From the NCBI GenBank assembly GCA_903813345.2, contig CAIIXF020000004.1:31871985-31935984 (forward strand): a stretch of DNA of 64,000 nt. The letters run 5' to 3'. Each line of letters opens with the position of its first letter. Position 1 is the stretch's first letter. The stretch comes from Owenia fusiformis (lineage: Eukaryota > Annelida > Polychaeta > Sabellida > Oweniidae). This document shows positions 38,467 through 51,485 of the stretch, piece after piece. The notes below the pieces were generated by a model. The model made no database searches, was not told the origin of the DNA, and was given only the letters and a program-made list of their open reading frames with translations. The position numbers were made by a program, and so were the translations under genes.

Positions 38467-39278
38467 TTCCCAACGCTCAGTATTTTGATTTCCTTGAATT
38501 GTTTTAATTTCTAAATTTTTATGGTGATTTAAGTATTCGAAATTGCTAGTAGTTTGTCCATGTGAAATTTCATGGTGTTTGACTAATTAGTATGTTGGTA
38601 CTAAAATAGCAAATTATTCCATTACTAGCCTTAATAGCTTATTCCATGTAGTCTCAATAACTAGCCTGAATAAATGACTAGTCTAAATGACTATTTTAAA
38701 CAAATGGCCAACTTAATGTAATATTGAATAAAAATATGAATGGAAGTTAATCTTCAAGCAGGATTCCAGTTCCGTTGGTCCCGCCTTTATTAGCTTATAT
38801 GGCAAGTCGTCAAGACAAATATCAATTGTCACATGATGTGATTGTGATTCGAAGATATAACATATCACATCAACTATGACATTAGTCACATACTGCCCAT
38901 TGGCAACTATTAAAGAAACGAATTATTTAAACGTCAGATATCACTGTTACCTCTCCAATAATCTTTGACAACACTAAGATGCATTTAGTTTTGCTCATTG
39001 TCTTACTCTGTTTTCTACAAAAAAAAGTGGATCAGTTTTTCCACATATCATTTCGGCCTTTGCCATGCAAGGGTGATAAGATCAGGTGTAAAAGGATAGA
39101 AGGTCCTATCAAATTATGGTCCTACTCTTCATTGATTTATATGTTGACCTCTTTCCCTTATCATCTTATACACAATCAGAGCCAGAAAGGGCTGTTAAGG
39201 GCCATAATCCCTTGGGGACCATAATTTCTTTCACACCGGTGTAGACGTTAGATATATCCATATCCAAATGGCTGTAAC
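38467..39278. other. No gene recognised
   Basis: No coding region seen. The TGGACAAACTA motif of the neighbouring minisatellite occurs once in reverse near 38552. Confidence 0.45.
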
Positions 39279-39344
39279 AACATCCTAGACAGTGAACTTG
39301 GCAGTGAATTCCAAAGTTAAACCTACACAAACTCCCAGTGTAGT

Positions 39345-40980
39345 CAGACTTGCCAACCTAAAATGAAAAATTTACGGGAGATTTAAAAAAAATTGCGGTA
39401 CTTTTACGGGAGTTTTTTTCAAAATCCGGTAGTTTTTGCGGGAGTTTTTTTGAAAAAAAGCGGGAGTTTTACAGGATGTTTTTGAAAAAAACGGTAGTTT
39501 TTACGTGAGATTTAAAAAAAACGGGAGTTTTTGCGGTAAATTTTGAAAAAAATAGGGAGTTTTTACGGGAGATGTTGAAAAAACGGGAGTTTTTACGGGA
39601 GATTTTTTAAAAAAGGTATTTTACGCGGTGAATTTTAAAAAACGTGACTTTTTTACGGAAGATTTGAGAAAAAAACGGGAGTTTTTGCGGTAGGTTCTGA
39701 AAAAACGGGAGTTTTTACGGTAGGTTTTGAAAAAACGGGAGTTTTTGCGGAAGATTTAAAAAAACGGGAGTTTTTACGGTAGATTTCTGAAAAAACGGGA
39801 GTTTTTACGGTAGATTTCTGAAAAAACAGGAGTTTTTACGGTAAATTCTGAAAAAACGGGAGTTTTTACGGTAGATTTCTAAAAAACGGGAGCTTTTACG
39901 GTAGATTTCGGAAAAAACGGGAGTTTTTACGGTAGATTTCTGAAAAAAACGGGAGTTTTTACGGTAAATTTTGAAAAAACGGGAGTTTTACGGTAGATTT
40001 CTGAAAAAAACGGGAGTTTTTACTATAGATTTTGAAAAAACTGGAGTTTTTACGGTAAATTTTGAAAGAACGGGAGTTTTTACGGTAGATTTCGGAAAAA
40101 ACGGGAGTTCTTACGGTAGGTTTCTGAAAAAACGGGTGTTTTTACGGTAAATTTTGAAAAAACGTGAGTTTTTACGGTAGATTTCTGAAAAAACGGGAGT
40201 TTTTACTTTAGATTTTGAAAAACGGGAGTTTTTACGGTAGATTTATGAGCATTAAATCCAGCGATTTAATTGGTTGAAATTATTATGACGCATGCGCAGT
40301 TAATAAATTAATTAGAACTTATAATCTAATATAGATGTCACTTACGTTCATTATTTCACAGCAGTCCCTACCATAATGCGCCTTATATTGCGGGAATATT
40401 TTGTTTAGCGCCATATAAAAACAAAATGTATTCTCCCGACAGAAGTATGACAGAATATGAACTGGCCCCCGTTTGTGGACATTTGGTGTGCAAACTTATA
40501 CCGAACTGATCGCAGAAAAGCAATTTGAATCATGGGAATGACGTACTTTTAAGTTATTTATGAAAGTATCGATAGTGAACCATGGGAGCCAACCTTCTTG
40601 GAGTAAAAGAAAGAAGCGTGCCTGCAATAATCAAGGTCAAAAATTTGTCAAATTCCTTTTAAAAATACGGTAGATTTCGACAGCAAAAAAAACGGAGATT
40701 TTACGGGAGTTATAACAAGAATACGGGAGATTTTACGGGAGTTATACCAGAAAACGGGAGATTTTACGGGAGTTATACCAAGAATACGGGAGATTTTACG
40801 GGAGTTACACCAGAATACGGGAGATTTCAGCAAAAATACGGGAGATTTTAGTAGAAATACGGTACGGGAGTTTACGGGAGTTTTTACGGGAGAAAACGGT
40901 ACGGGAGTTTGGTATTTTTTACGGAAAAACAAAAAATTTACGGGAGATTCCCGTAAAAAAACGGGAGGTTGGCAAGTCTG
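39345..40980. mobile_element. 1.6-kb TIR element filled with an ACGGGAGTTTTTACGG minisatellite
   Basis: Ends CAGACTTGCCAACCT and AGGTTGGCAAGTCTG are perfect inverted repeats; GTAGT is duplicated on both sides (39340-39344, 40981-40985). The host sequence continues across it (compare AATGTAGT..GTATACCC near 10555). 39370-40240 is about 30 direct copies of a ~29-bp unit AACGGGAGTTTTTACGGTAGATTT; 40670-40960 is a related GGGAGATTTTACGGGAGTTATACC array; 40241-40660 is unique. No protein coding. Non-autonomous DNA element; superfamily unknown. Confidence 0.85.
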
Positions 40981-41069
40981 GTAGTGTACGGTATAACGCG
41001 CAGTAACGGTAATGTACAACACAAGGAATTTGAATTTGCGTTATACCGTATCTCAGATAAATCTACCTG

Positions 41070-41626
41070 CACGTTATACCATAACCACTGGTGATCCACT
41101 CGATTACGCTGGTTACCAAAACGAACCGTTTTTGGTAACACAATGTCGGAATGCGAAGGCACGAATTTTCTTTTTTCCTTATTTCACGCGTTGTAGGCAG
41201 AATCCCCACGACGTTTTTTCTCAGAACGTGCATCAGTATCAAATGTTTTAGAAAATGTACATGTTTGCGAAAAAATAGCTCAGAAGACAACAGAATCGTC
41301 GATTTACTTCCTCACTTAAGTTACATAAACGGTTTTTCGAAAAACAGTTAAGATCTGCACTTTTAACCGAAACCGTTTATGTAACTTAAGTGAGGAAGTA
41401 AATCGACGATGCTGTCGTCTTCTGAACTATTTGTTCGCAAATATACAATTTCTTAGACATATGATACTGATACACGTTTGTGTTAAAAAATGTCGTGGGA
41501 ATTCTGCCTACAACGTGTAAAATAAGGAAACGAGAAAAATCGTATCTTCGATGTTCCGACATTTTGTTACCAAAACGAACCCTTTTGGTAACCAGCGTAA
41601 TCGAGTGGATCACCAGTGATAACGTG
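41070..41626. mobile_element. Long fold-back element with arms of about 260 bp
   Basis: The left arm (CACTGGTGATCCACTCGATTACG onward) is the inverse of the right arm (CGTAATCGAGTGGATCACCAGTG), with a short centre near 41340-41360 (TTTTTCGAAAAACAGTTAAGATC). The same family gives the arms at 10926-11236 and 58410-58690. Minus- and plus-strand frames here mirror each other and are not genes. Confidence 0.88.
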
Positions 41627-42429
41627 TTTATAAAGATTATCGTTGAGTATTCATTTAATTTGATACTTTGAAAGAATACGAGCCTTTGGCTCTGACAGAA
41701 GCATCCACCATGCTACACAGATAATTGGTTTTGGTTCGTCGCTACATTTCCTTCCTAAACGATCTAGATCTAAGATGTTTTTTGCAAGCACAGTTTGAGC
41801 TCAATCGACATTGTGAAATGTTAAGGAAAGTATCAATATAATCATTATACCATACCCCGACACCGGTTATATGTAAGAAATCAGAAAAATTAATTTTATT
41901 TGAAGAATGTACGGCGTGAAGGACGAGTACGAAGTGCAAGGCGAGGAAATATTAGCAACAATATTATGGTCAACATCGGACACACACTCCACTCCGTACA
42001 TTTTTATGCAAATATGATTTTCCAAATTCTTCTAAAGTGTGTGGATGATGCATAACGATTATAGTGAACAATTATAACATAACATAACATAACAACCTCC
42101 ACATATATTTTTTTCAAAAAGCTCTCGTTATCATGTCCTGATGCATTAGATTTCGATTGCCGAAATTGTTTCATAAATTCTGGTCTACTGTAAATGAAAA
42201 AAATAGCCGAAGTTATATCTAGCGGAAAAAGTACATGTCTATTATTTGCAAGATTATTTGCTGCTAAAGAAACTTGTCCGTGACGTCATGTCGGTGGGAT
42301 CTACTCATTTTTTTAGTTGTCACTGGGGTTATACACGTGTAACGTCGCAAATGATCGCATTATATTTCGCAAAATTATTGGAAAGATTGTTTTATGACGC
42401 CATGATAACGAAGACGAACTTCTCAAAAA
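41627..42429. other. No gene recognised
   Basis: AT-rich, one short ATAACATAACATAAC run near 42076. No coding or repeat structure supported. Confidence 0.4.
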
Positions 42430-42494
42430 GTGATATCCGATGGTTTCAAAAGTGATATTCGATGGTTTCAAAAGTGATATTCGATGGTTTAGAA
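42430..42494. repeat. Triplicate of AAAAGTGATATTCGATGGTTTC
   Basis: Three head-to-tail copies of a 22-bp unit, the first with TCC instead of TTC. Confidence 0.8.
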
Positions 42495-42696
42495 TTTTTC
42501 ATTATTTCAATTTTTTTCAATATATTTTTCAATAATTTCTTTTCACATTTTTTCAAGATTTTTAAAAATTGAATTAAATTTTTTTCTTCAAATTTTTTTA
42601 AAAAATGTTTCCGCTGGATTAAGATTTCCCATGGGATAAACGGAAAATCTTATGTTTTTTAAAAATAAAAATTTTATCCACTAACTAATGTCAATT

Positions 42697-43215
42697 CATT
42701 GCGCCCACTCGTGAAGATATCAATATCCACTCATGGCTATAAATGATATTTTTCAAAACCATATGATATTCCTTTATATTATCCTACACTTAGTGTGCTA
42801 AATGTTTTATAACATTAAAAAATAAAATTGATATCTATTGTCAAAATGATTAACTGGAGGATATCGCTACGATATACTCCAAAAAAACATGCGGAAGATA
42901 TCGTGACGATATACTCCGGAAACCCCAATATGCGGAGGATATTGTGACGATATGCTCCGCTCGTGATTTCCCGCCAAATTGACTCGATTTGGCATGAACT
43001 TCATTTTTCAATGATATTATACATTTAGTACACTCAGTACTAGTAAGTGTAGGATAATAAGAACATCCTATGATTTTTTCAGAATATCATTTAAATCTAC
43101 TCGGTGATATTGATATATGCACTCATTTGCTTTGCTCTCTCGAGCAGAAATCAATATCACCTCGTAGATAAAACTGATATTCCTCAAAATCATATAGGAT
43201 AATAGGATATCCTAT
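42697..43215. repeat. Fold-back region with three GATATCGTGACGATATACTCC repeats
   Basis: TATTATCCTACACTTAGTGTGCTAAATGT (about 42776) pairs with TAGTACACTCAGTACTAGTAAGTGTAGGATAATA (about 43026), and GATATCAATATCCACTCATGG with CGGTGATATTGATATATGC. Between them at 42854-42970 are three direct copies of GGATATCG.GACGATATACTCC. Confidence 0.65.
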
Positions 43216-44033
43216 AAATATGATATGATATCAACTGATTCAGAGAGTAAAAAACAAATGAAATTCTTTAACAACGGGAACTACTACATCAAAAATATAA
43301 TACACAATGGATAAACCGATGAAATGAACAAAGTGTCTCGTGGGGAACAATAATGAACGGTTGTTTGCAACATTTCCAATATAAACAATTCCAATATAAA
43401 GATGGCAGCAGTGGTAAAACTATATTAACCTTTCTCAAGCGGGGGAGATCTCCCAAAGTTCAGTCTTCATATTCGATCACGTGGTACCCATGTGCTAGAT
43501 TCATATAAGACTTTTATTCTATTTGTGGTCTTTGGTGTTTTTAGGGAGTATTACGATTAAGCTAATTAATTATAAAAACATGTATACAATAATAAACAAA
43601 CATAATTCTAGAAATTTTAAACCGTGGTGACTTACTTGAGTTATTGATGTGAAAAACCAAATCCGTTTTACCTTGGTGCGCCCTTTATAAAACTCTAAAA
43701 GCCTTAAAAATACAATTTGAGGGTGGGAAGAAAAGGGGTGGGAAATTAAAAACAAGTACTAGTAACAAATATACTTACACAAAGAACTGCAAATGAGAAA
43801 AAAACTACAGCCATATACTCAAACCTGTTGACTGTGTCATGCCTCGTGTAGTAGTGACAGAGTGAAAAGAGTGACGTCAGAAATAAGCAGTTCGTCAACC
43901 TTCGTGGATTTCCGTCAAGAACTCTTAGTGACTGTGGAAAATATACTAGCAAGGAATTAACAACAAACAAGAAAGACTCCCTACATCCAATAAAACAAAT
44001 TAATTTCATTAATTTTTTATATATGAACATTGA

Positions 44034-44183
44034 CCATATAGGAATCCAACTGACCGTTGTCCGCCATTTTGAATATCATGTGCTAGATCCCTATAAGGCT
44101 TACATGACCATATAGGAATCCAACTGACCGTTGTCCGCCATTTTGAATATCATGTGTTAGATCCATATAAGGCTTGTATAACC
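44034..44183. repeat. 75-bp tandem duplication
   Basis: Two nearly identical copies of CATATAGGAATCCAACTGACC..CCGCCATTTTGAATATCATG; the second is followed by a partial ACCATATGGG restart. Confidence 0.9.
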
Positions 44184-44754
44184 ATATGGGATGGCTAAGG
44201 GGAATCCCCGAATACGATAGAATATGATTGTATTATGGGAGCTACTCACTTCTTCTGTTTCTCAAGTATAAAAAAACACAAATTGATTGGCATGCCATCT
44301 TTATTTGAAAATTATATCTATAGTTATAGCCCTTTTTCCTATGTAGAATAGTTGTAATATCAACTTTAACAGAAGCGATGATACAGAGCGGGTGTCGACT
44401 TTTGGCAATCAACCGAAGATACCTCAAGAAAAAACGGAGATTGCCGAAGCTTTTCTTTGCAAACGAAGTTGGCCGAGGGTACCACGAATGTGAAGAGGAC
44501 GCCTCTAATTGGTCAAAAATAGAGGCTCGGCATTCTCCGTCAGATTGAATCGGCAATATTCGGTTGTATGGCTTACCTTCGGTTGTATGGCTTACCTTCG
44601 GCTGCATGGCCCAACCTCGATTGATTGGAAAAGATGCTGTCCCGATACAGAGCAGCATTTTGTAAAAAAAGAACCAGTGAGTGATAATATGCTAAGTTGC
44701 AATGATTCAAAAGAAGAAATGTTATGTTATATACTCCATTAATTCAATTTGGAC

Positions 44755-45115
44755 AAAGGAGCATTTCATACATAGGACAAACAACATGAAATGAATTACC
44801 TAAAACTTTTAAACATCTGAATGCTAGAAATAAATTTAAGTCGGATTTGAAAAAGTATTATCTGGACAAGTATTACATTGATCTGTATAACATTAAGCTA
44901 TATGTGCTCCCGGATATGTGCTTATATATGTATATTTATTTCTCTTCTATAACTTTTCTCCTTACTTTCTATCTTTAAAAACAGTTTTATATCTTGTCAT
45001 CTTGATTAATCCAATTATGTAATATAATCATATGTAACTATATACACCTGTACGGGTGTCAGTTGACTGTACACTGAACATTGATATTATTGATGAATAA
45101 ACAACTATGCAAACT
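44755..45115 (+). mobile_element. 3' end of a LINE
   Basis: One frame reads NELPKTFKHLNARNKFKSDL followed by KKYYLDKYY, the typical C-terminal tail of CR1/L2-type reverse transcriptases (WN.LP..K....F...LK). The W position is a TGA. Untranslated tail follows to about 45115. It differs from the copy at 20490-23416, so it is a second family. Confidence 0.65.
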
Positions 45116-45850
45116 TATTTAATGTAACTATGCAAACTGTATATGAGGGGCCTTATTTAGACTCAGATGGTAGCATAGAGCGTTCGGCATCATCCTGTTT
45201 GAAAACTGTGTCATTTACTTTGTACATTTTGTTCATAACTCTTTTTAAGAAATATTTTGAAAAAGTCCCCTATCAATAGAGTTGTATAGCTTTTATCCAT
45301 TTTTTAATCTTAGGTTATTCATATTTTATTCAATCAATTGTGCATAATATTTTCACGTGAGGGTTATCATCATAATCTTCTATTAATATCATCGAACTAT
45401 GTTCGTATTTTAATGGTGTTTTATAAGTATAACTTTACACATTCATATTTCCGACGAATAATTTACGTTCATATTTCACAAAGTCCAAACTACTTCATCA
45501 TCTCTATGACTGCTACTACTGCAGTTAATGCATTGCCTAACACATGCACCAGTTGAAATACTCTGAAAATTCAACATATGACTGTCTGAAATCTGCTGCG
45601 ATAGCTTCTCTGGTCTTTCACTCTACTATACCTAACACCTAGAAATGCATAAGATACTTGGTTTGTCTAATTGTATTGTTTAGTATATTTTTGAAAGTCC
45701 CTTTATTAGGAACATCTAACATTCAACCGATAAACCATTAATAAGGAATAGACAAATAAAAACAAATCATATAATCATTACTAATAAGCCAATTGGGTTG
45801 CTCATGAACACCAAATGCAAGGTATAGTAGCGTGTCTTTACTTCAACTGT
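45116..45850. other. No gene recognised
   Basis: Sequence downstream of the CTLD exon 45851-46071. 45690-45800 resembles 13145-13290 and 60595-60760 in reverse (CCGATAAACCATT.ATAAGGAA; GCCAATTGGGTTGCTCATGAACACC), lectin-intron sequence shared with both duplication blocks. Confidence 0.5.
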
Positions 45851-46071
45851 TCAATGATTTTTATGCTCACACATGAAACCAGTTTTTTCAGAGCATACAA
45901 AATCGGCCCAGTTGTAGTCATAGTTTAATTTAGTGATCATTATGACGCATTTCTCATTACCCCCACCAGGGTCGTATCGTCCCCAAGAGAAGTATGTTGC
46001 TGTATCCGTTGACCCACTCCAATGATAGAGGCCAGTGCCAACGTCTCGTTTGAGGCCAATGTGCATCCAAC
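45851..46071 (-). CDS. Extra CTLD terminal exon (alternative last exon or orphan)
   Basis: 221 bp, acceptor TTGTTTAAG, first codon completed from a phase-1 upstream exon, ends in a stop. Encodes WMHIGLKRDVGTGLYHW, FSWGRYDPGGGNEKCV, YNWADFVC, GFMCEH. Gene B's second exon (55642-55824) would join in frame and give a 243-residue protein. It keeps the family Trp before xxIGL and has DPG at the sugar loop and WAD for WND. It lies 5.4 kb beyond gene B's own terminal exon on the same strand, so it could be an alternative last exon or the remnant of a lost gene. The acceptor AAG is weaker than the CAG of its paralogues. Confidence 0.7.
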
Positions 46072-47281
46072 CTTAAACAAAATACGACAGTTTGAATAAA
46101 AACAAATTATCTTATTGGATTAACTTACAAGTATCATATTCTTCATATTCTGTACCATTTTTTGTACATGTTTTGATTTGATCGATCTGTACCATATGCT
46201 GTATCATTTTCGGGCAATATTTTATTTAAAACATTTATACTGTAACATTCCCTCAAAATACTTTGGTAGCGTGGTTAAAAGAGAGGGAGGTGTTATGGGT
46301 TAAATTATGAATTTTATATTCTTCGTTAATTATTCGGAGTGTAGAGAACTAGGACAAATCTTGTCAAAAATGATAAGGATAAGTTGCATAACGGGTCTTT
46401 AAGGGGCATTATCATCCCTCACTTCACCTTTCTGTTTACATTATTGAACAAAACAGAATAATTAAGTATGGTTATATAATAAAAGAAGAGTATATATTTT
46501 GATATACTAGTAAATAGAAGAGTACAAAGTGGTTTTGATTCATAACACTATTCGTTACACTAGGGAACAATAAATCAATTCCAAATAGATAAATTCTTAA
46601 ACATTACAATAATACATTACATTGAACTTCACAATAATACAATATATGAGATATTGCAATAAGTACCATTGCCAACTAAACAATACGGGTTATTTACTGA
46701 AATGGACAAATCTCATATGATCATAGTTTGAAATAAGTTTTATACTAAAAGAAAGATGGCAATGATGTATGTCGGCATTTCTCAATCAATTTACTGGAAT
46801 ATATACCCCTCCCTCAAAAGCTATGGGTTATAAACACCTAATTCTTGACTTGGAATTGCACCGGTTAGGAGGTTCATCTCAAATAAATCAGAGAATCGTC
46901 TATTTCAGGATGCGTCAGGAATGTGCTACATAATGACGGAAGGGGGGAGGGGGGCGGCATACATTACACTACCCTGCGTGCAGAGTCTAGTTAAGACGAA
47001 GCTCTCTTTTAAGAAGTGAAGTCAAACGAATGCAAAGGGTAACATTACACGGGACATGCAATGTATACATGAATGATGAAAACAGGGTTCTGCTGGTTAA
47101 ATTGTCTCAAAACCATCAAATATATAGTGAACTCCCAAAATAGCTATGCATAACATTAGAAAAATAAGTGAGAAATGACTAAACTGTCTGGAATTATCTG
47201 GAATTGTCTTAAATTTTCTGGAAATTGTCTGGATTCGGGCCAAGGATCAGGGTTTCCACCAAAACTGGGCTATTTTGAGGT
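46072..47281. other. No gene recognised
   Basis: 46140-46225 resembles 51115-51180 (ATTCT.TACCATTTT..TGCAATATT-like, GATCGATCTGT.CCATAT). No coding seen. Confidence 0.4.
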
Positions 47282-47467
47282 TTAAAGGGGACTCTTTGGG
47301 TCTGAACTGGTGTAATTGTCTCATCTTAGACAATTATGAAAGAGATCATAAATGACTTAACTGGATGCAAATTCATAATGCCATGTGCATTATATAAGCC
47401 TATACACTTTCAAAGTCCACTCTCATCTCAAACTCCCAACGAAATCTCAAAAAACATATCCCCAATT
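47282..47467. repeat. 190-bp dispersed duplicate, copy 1
   Basis: Nearly identical to 50366-50556 in the same orientation (GGGACTCTTTGGGTCTGAAC, CCAACGAAATCTCA). Flanked by a 43-bp direct repeat (GGTTTCCACCAAAACTGGGC at about 47249 and 47485). Confidence 0.85.
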
Positions 47468-47529
47468 GAAGATATCAAGGATCGGGGTTTCCACCAAAAC
47501 TGGGCTATTTTGAGGTTTAACACCCAAAT

Positions 47530-50365
47530 TCAAAAAAATGTCCCAATTGATGTCGCCGTATGTTATCTCAAAAAATATTAGTGGTGTGTTTTTAATTTCT
47601 GCATATATTTCATCAATGACCTCAAGGCCATATGTGAACATTCATTTTTGATTGAAAATTTCATAAATGTATTTTTACCAGGGCTCTAAAGTGTCAAAAT
47701 GAATCATTCGTTACTGTCGCCATTTTGAATTTTGATTTTCAAGTCATGTTTACAGGTATTTATTATCACATTTTATTCGATTTCCAAACTACTTTACTTA
47801 GCAGCCGTATGATTCTAAGAGAAAGTGATAAACAAATCCCATCTTGAACGATGTATCATTTTGTACAGCCTTTCAAAGGGGTGTCGCCAGTTTCAGAAAA
47901 TTCAAAAAAACCATCGTTACTTGGTTCATTCATTCCAATTATATAAGTCTGGAATTGAGATAAGAAATGAGAGAAAATGTAATTTTGAAAGATTGTTTAA
48001 GTTTTCAAAAGAGGACATGTGTCAAGTCCGAGGTGGTTCTGCATTTTTTCACATTTGCTTGTAGAAACAAGCCAGTGCCTTGAGTTCGTTTTAAGAAAAA
48101 AATGTTCGTTACCATCAGAAAAACGTGTTAGACCACTTGGCACAAGCTTTTACTCTTTCCATAAAATGATATCAAACAAACAATAGAAAAAACTACTTGG
48201 AGTTTGTGTAGCCCTCTTGCAATGAGCAAAAAGTCCAATTAACCACACGTTCGAAATCATTGTTACTGTATTATTCGTTACCATGAATACGAAGACTATA
48301 ACTTTTTGCTAAAATGCGGAATTCTTATTGGTTTTAGATTCATGACGTAAGTGTGTTAGAGTCTTCCGTTGCTTAAAAATTGGATGTTGCACTTCTGTCG
48401 CATGTAAATTCACACAGATAAGAAAATATCCATCACAGACGAGATCTGAAGAAATTTACTTATTTTGCCGATCATACAAAATATCCATACACAAAACTAA
48501 GTTTAACTTATGATAAAATAGTTTAATATTGCATAAAGCTAGCTTGTTTGTATTTTTGATAGCTTGGGAATTCGATAACACTTGTTATAATTGGTGAATT
48601 CATCGTTATGTACGTAACGATGAATTCAATTATCTGTGTTAGGATTATAAACATATGTGGCATTGGTATTTTTGTTCACATTTGATTTCCATCAAAACTA
48701 AAGGATCTGGTGGTCATTAGTTAACATTGAAAAAGGTCAAAATTCGCATATTTACGTTTAAAATAATTCATGACTAAAACATCAAATTAGTTATGGAACG
48801 GATAATTATGATATACTAGGCTCGGGGATATAAAGAGTATGCTTTATTCATACAATATTATAAATGTTAAAAACATTTTTATATAATACCAAAGAAATGC
48901 TGAAACCAAAATGTATAGGTTTTCAATCATACAGATCCTTTGAATAGTAAACTTTTGCAGATGAAAAAGAATTGAGCAGAAGACAAAATGTACAGTAGCG
49001 TTTGAAAGTAAAATACAATGAAAGGGGGAGAAAGAGAACAAAAGGATTCGATCTAGACCTTATCGAATGAGTTATCTCAATCTGATAGACTGAAAAGAAA
49101 TGCCATACAGCTCATGGACTCAATCTGATCATTGTTCAATGAAAGCTTTCAAATTAGCAGAGTAGCAGACCCATCAATGGCTGCACTGCCCTCCGTTGAG
49201 TCAAAACACACGTCCCCCTACAAATGTAAAATGGGGTAAAGTAGACAATAGCTAGGCAAGTGACTGACTGTTTTAGTGGTATTATATATTTTATTATGTA
49301 GATCATGTAAGATATGATCAAGGCAATCTCAGTTGATGTTGTATTATTTTGTGTGGCACTTTAAGCATCATTACATCATTGTAACGAAACTTTCTTCCAA
49401 AGTGATTTTTTGTTCAGCGAATGTAAGCATTACTTTTTGCGTTACTGAAACATATTTTTATTATTGTGTAAACAACAACCACCAACTAAAACGTTCTAAA
49501 AAGTATGACCATTCTTATAAATATACACTATAATCCAAGTTTACTAAATGTATACATGATTTCGGTTTTGTGACAAAAAGTATTTACTATATACTTTGAT
49601 ATTGTACATTTGTATTCCTCCCAAGGGGTAGCAATCGTGTAACAAACATGTTACAGATTCACCTAATGTTTTTTTCATTGCAATGTCAATAATCACTGGA
49701 AATGACTAGCCAAAGTTGGTTAATATACTGTATTTGTTATCATTATTTTTCTAATTTAATCAAAAAATACATACAGAAATCCTCGTTACTTTATGATGCT
49801 TAAGTTGAGAAATATTTCTTTCAGAAATGTGTTCAGTAACTGCAGGAAAAACACAGCTCATCAGGTTTTCGTTAGTTGAAACTTTCCTTTTAACTCAAAA
49901 ATAATATATTTTCATTCGTTTGTAATCCAATATGTAAGTTGCTATATCTGACACATTTCCGATCAATGAAAAGTTTTACAATTTAAAAACGAATGGTTAA
50001 TTTTAAGACCATATAATTTTGCTTTGCTGTACATATTCTGAAGTTTTGTTTGATATTCAGAATATAGACACATATTACAGAAATAGAAAGTATTTCATAT
50101 ACAAAAATAATTGATTGGATCTAAAGTTTACGCAATAAACTAAATATATATATATGTAGTAACGGAGGTTTTTTATGCCTTATTCCAATAAATTTTGGTC
50201 GACATATAATATGCCATATCTTGAAAACGAGGAGGAGATTGTTGAAAATATTCCACAGTATTATCTATCAATATGTTCTTTTGTCTCAACAAAAAACAAT
50301 CGGTGCTACTCTGACTTCAAAATTCAGATTTTTCAAACCTGAATTGAGACATTTTTTGAATTTGG
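47530..50365. other. No gene recognised
   Basis: About 2.8 kb of AT-rich sequence with chance open frames up to about 80 codons, none with a recognised domain or matching splice phase. Confidence 0.4.
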
Positions 50366-50556
50366 GTGTTAAATGGGACTCTTTGGGTCTGAACTGGTGT
50401 AATTGTCTCATCTTAGACAATTATGAAAGAGATCATAAATGACTTAACTGGATGCAAATTCATAATGCCATGTGCATTATAAGGCCTATAAACTTTCAAT
50501 GTCGACTCTCATATCAAACTCCCAACGAAATCTCATAAAACATATTTCCAATGGTC
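50366..50556. repeat. 190-bp dispersed duplicate, copy 2
   Basis: See 47282-47467. The two copies are 3.1 kb apart, in the space between the two candidate CTLD terminal exons. Confidence 0.85.
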
Positions 50557-51485
50557 CTTTTTCCATATAGCTTTGAAATCTCGTTAAAGTCTCGTTTTAA
50601 TGAGATTTTAGGAGATCTTCATTTCTAACCATTAAAGACTAACATTTTTTTCTATTTGATGGCATATTTGAATTCTGTGTTTAATTTCCTACCAAAACAA
50701 CTTTGATTTGCACCATTATTTCCCTTTATTCAAATTCTAACGATTTTATAGTTGTCTAAAAAAGGTCGGGCTAAATCTCCATTGACACATTGCTGAAAAA
50801 CCGTTAAAAGTTCATTTACTCCCACAAGGATCACAATTTTAATGTGAAATCACAATCCACATGTCAATAAGATTATATAGTTATATTCCAATGGTGTTTT
50901 TAGTTGATCCAAATGAAAAATATGTATCTTGAGAGTGAATATCAGCTGAATGCATATAAACATACATAAAAACAGTTAAAGTTAAAATCTAATTAATTAC
51001 AGTAACAGCACACCATATAATAAGAAAAATGATGCTATAAGTGTATCTGAATTTGGTGGGTTGTTACAAAACCTTATTCAGAACTACTTTTAATTTCGTA
51101 CAATGATTGGTCATATATTGATCGTCATATTCTATACCATTTTCGTGCAATATTTGGATCGATCTGTTCCATATTGATATTATCTTGACACGATTATTAA
51201 TGGCTATTTCTGAACATATATGAAAAAATATTAGAAAGGTTATTTAGTAATAATTAAATCGTAAATTGCTATGTATGAAATCCACATAATACGAACGTCA
51301 TTTGTCCTATCTTCAGTTGCGGTCCGTTTGTGCTGTCCATTAGCAGACAAGTCCTATTTCTGTTTCTGAAGATGGTTCACTGTCACTGTGTCACATATGG
51401 TCGGAAGATATCATTTGATGTCAAAGCTTCTTAATATAGCTAATGAACATTCTCAAAAATGTATCTTTGAATTTTTGTTATCTTT

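Noticed and set aside
41012-41671. Several 60-80 codon frames around 41 kb
   Set aside because: They are mirror images in the two arms of a fold-back element.
44242-44658. 138-codon minus-strand open frame
   Set aside because: No recognised domain, no paralogue in the window, overlaps a plus-strand frame and contains a short direct repeat (GGTTGTATGGCTTACCTTC).
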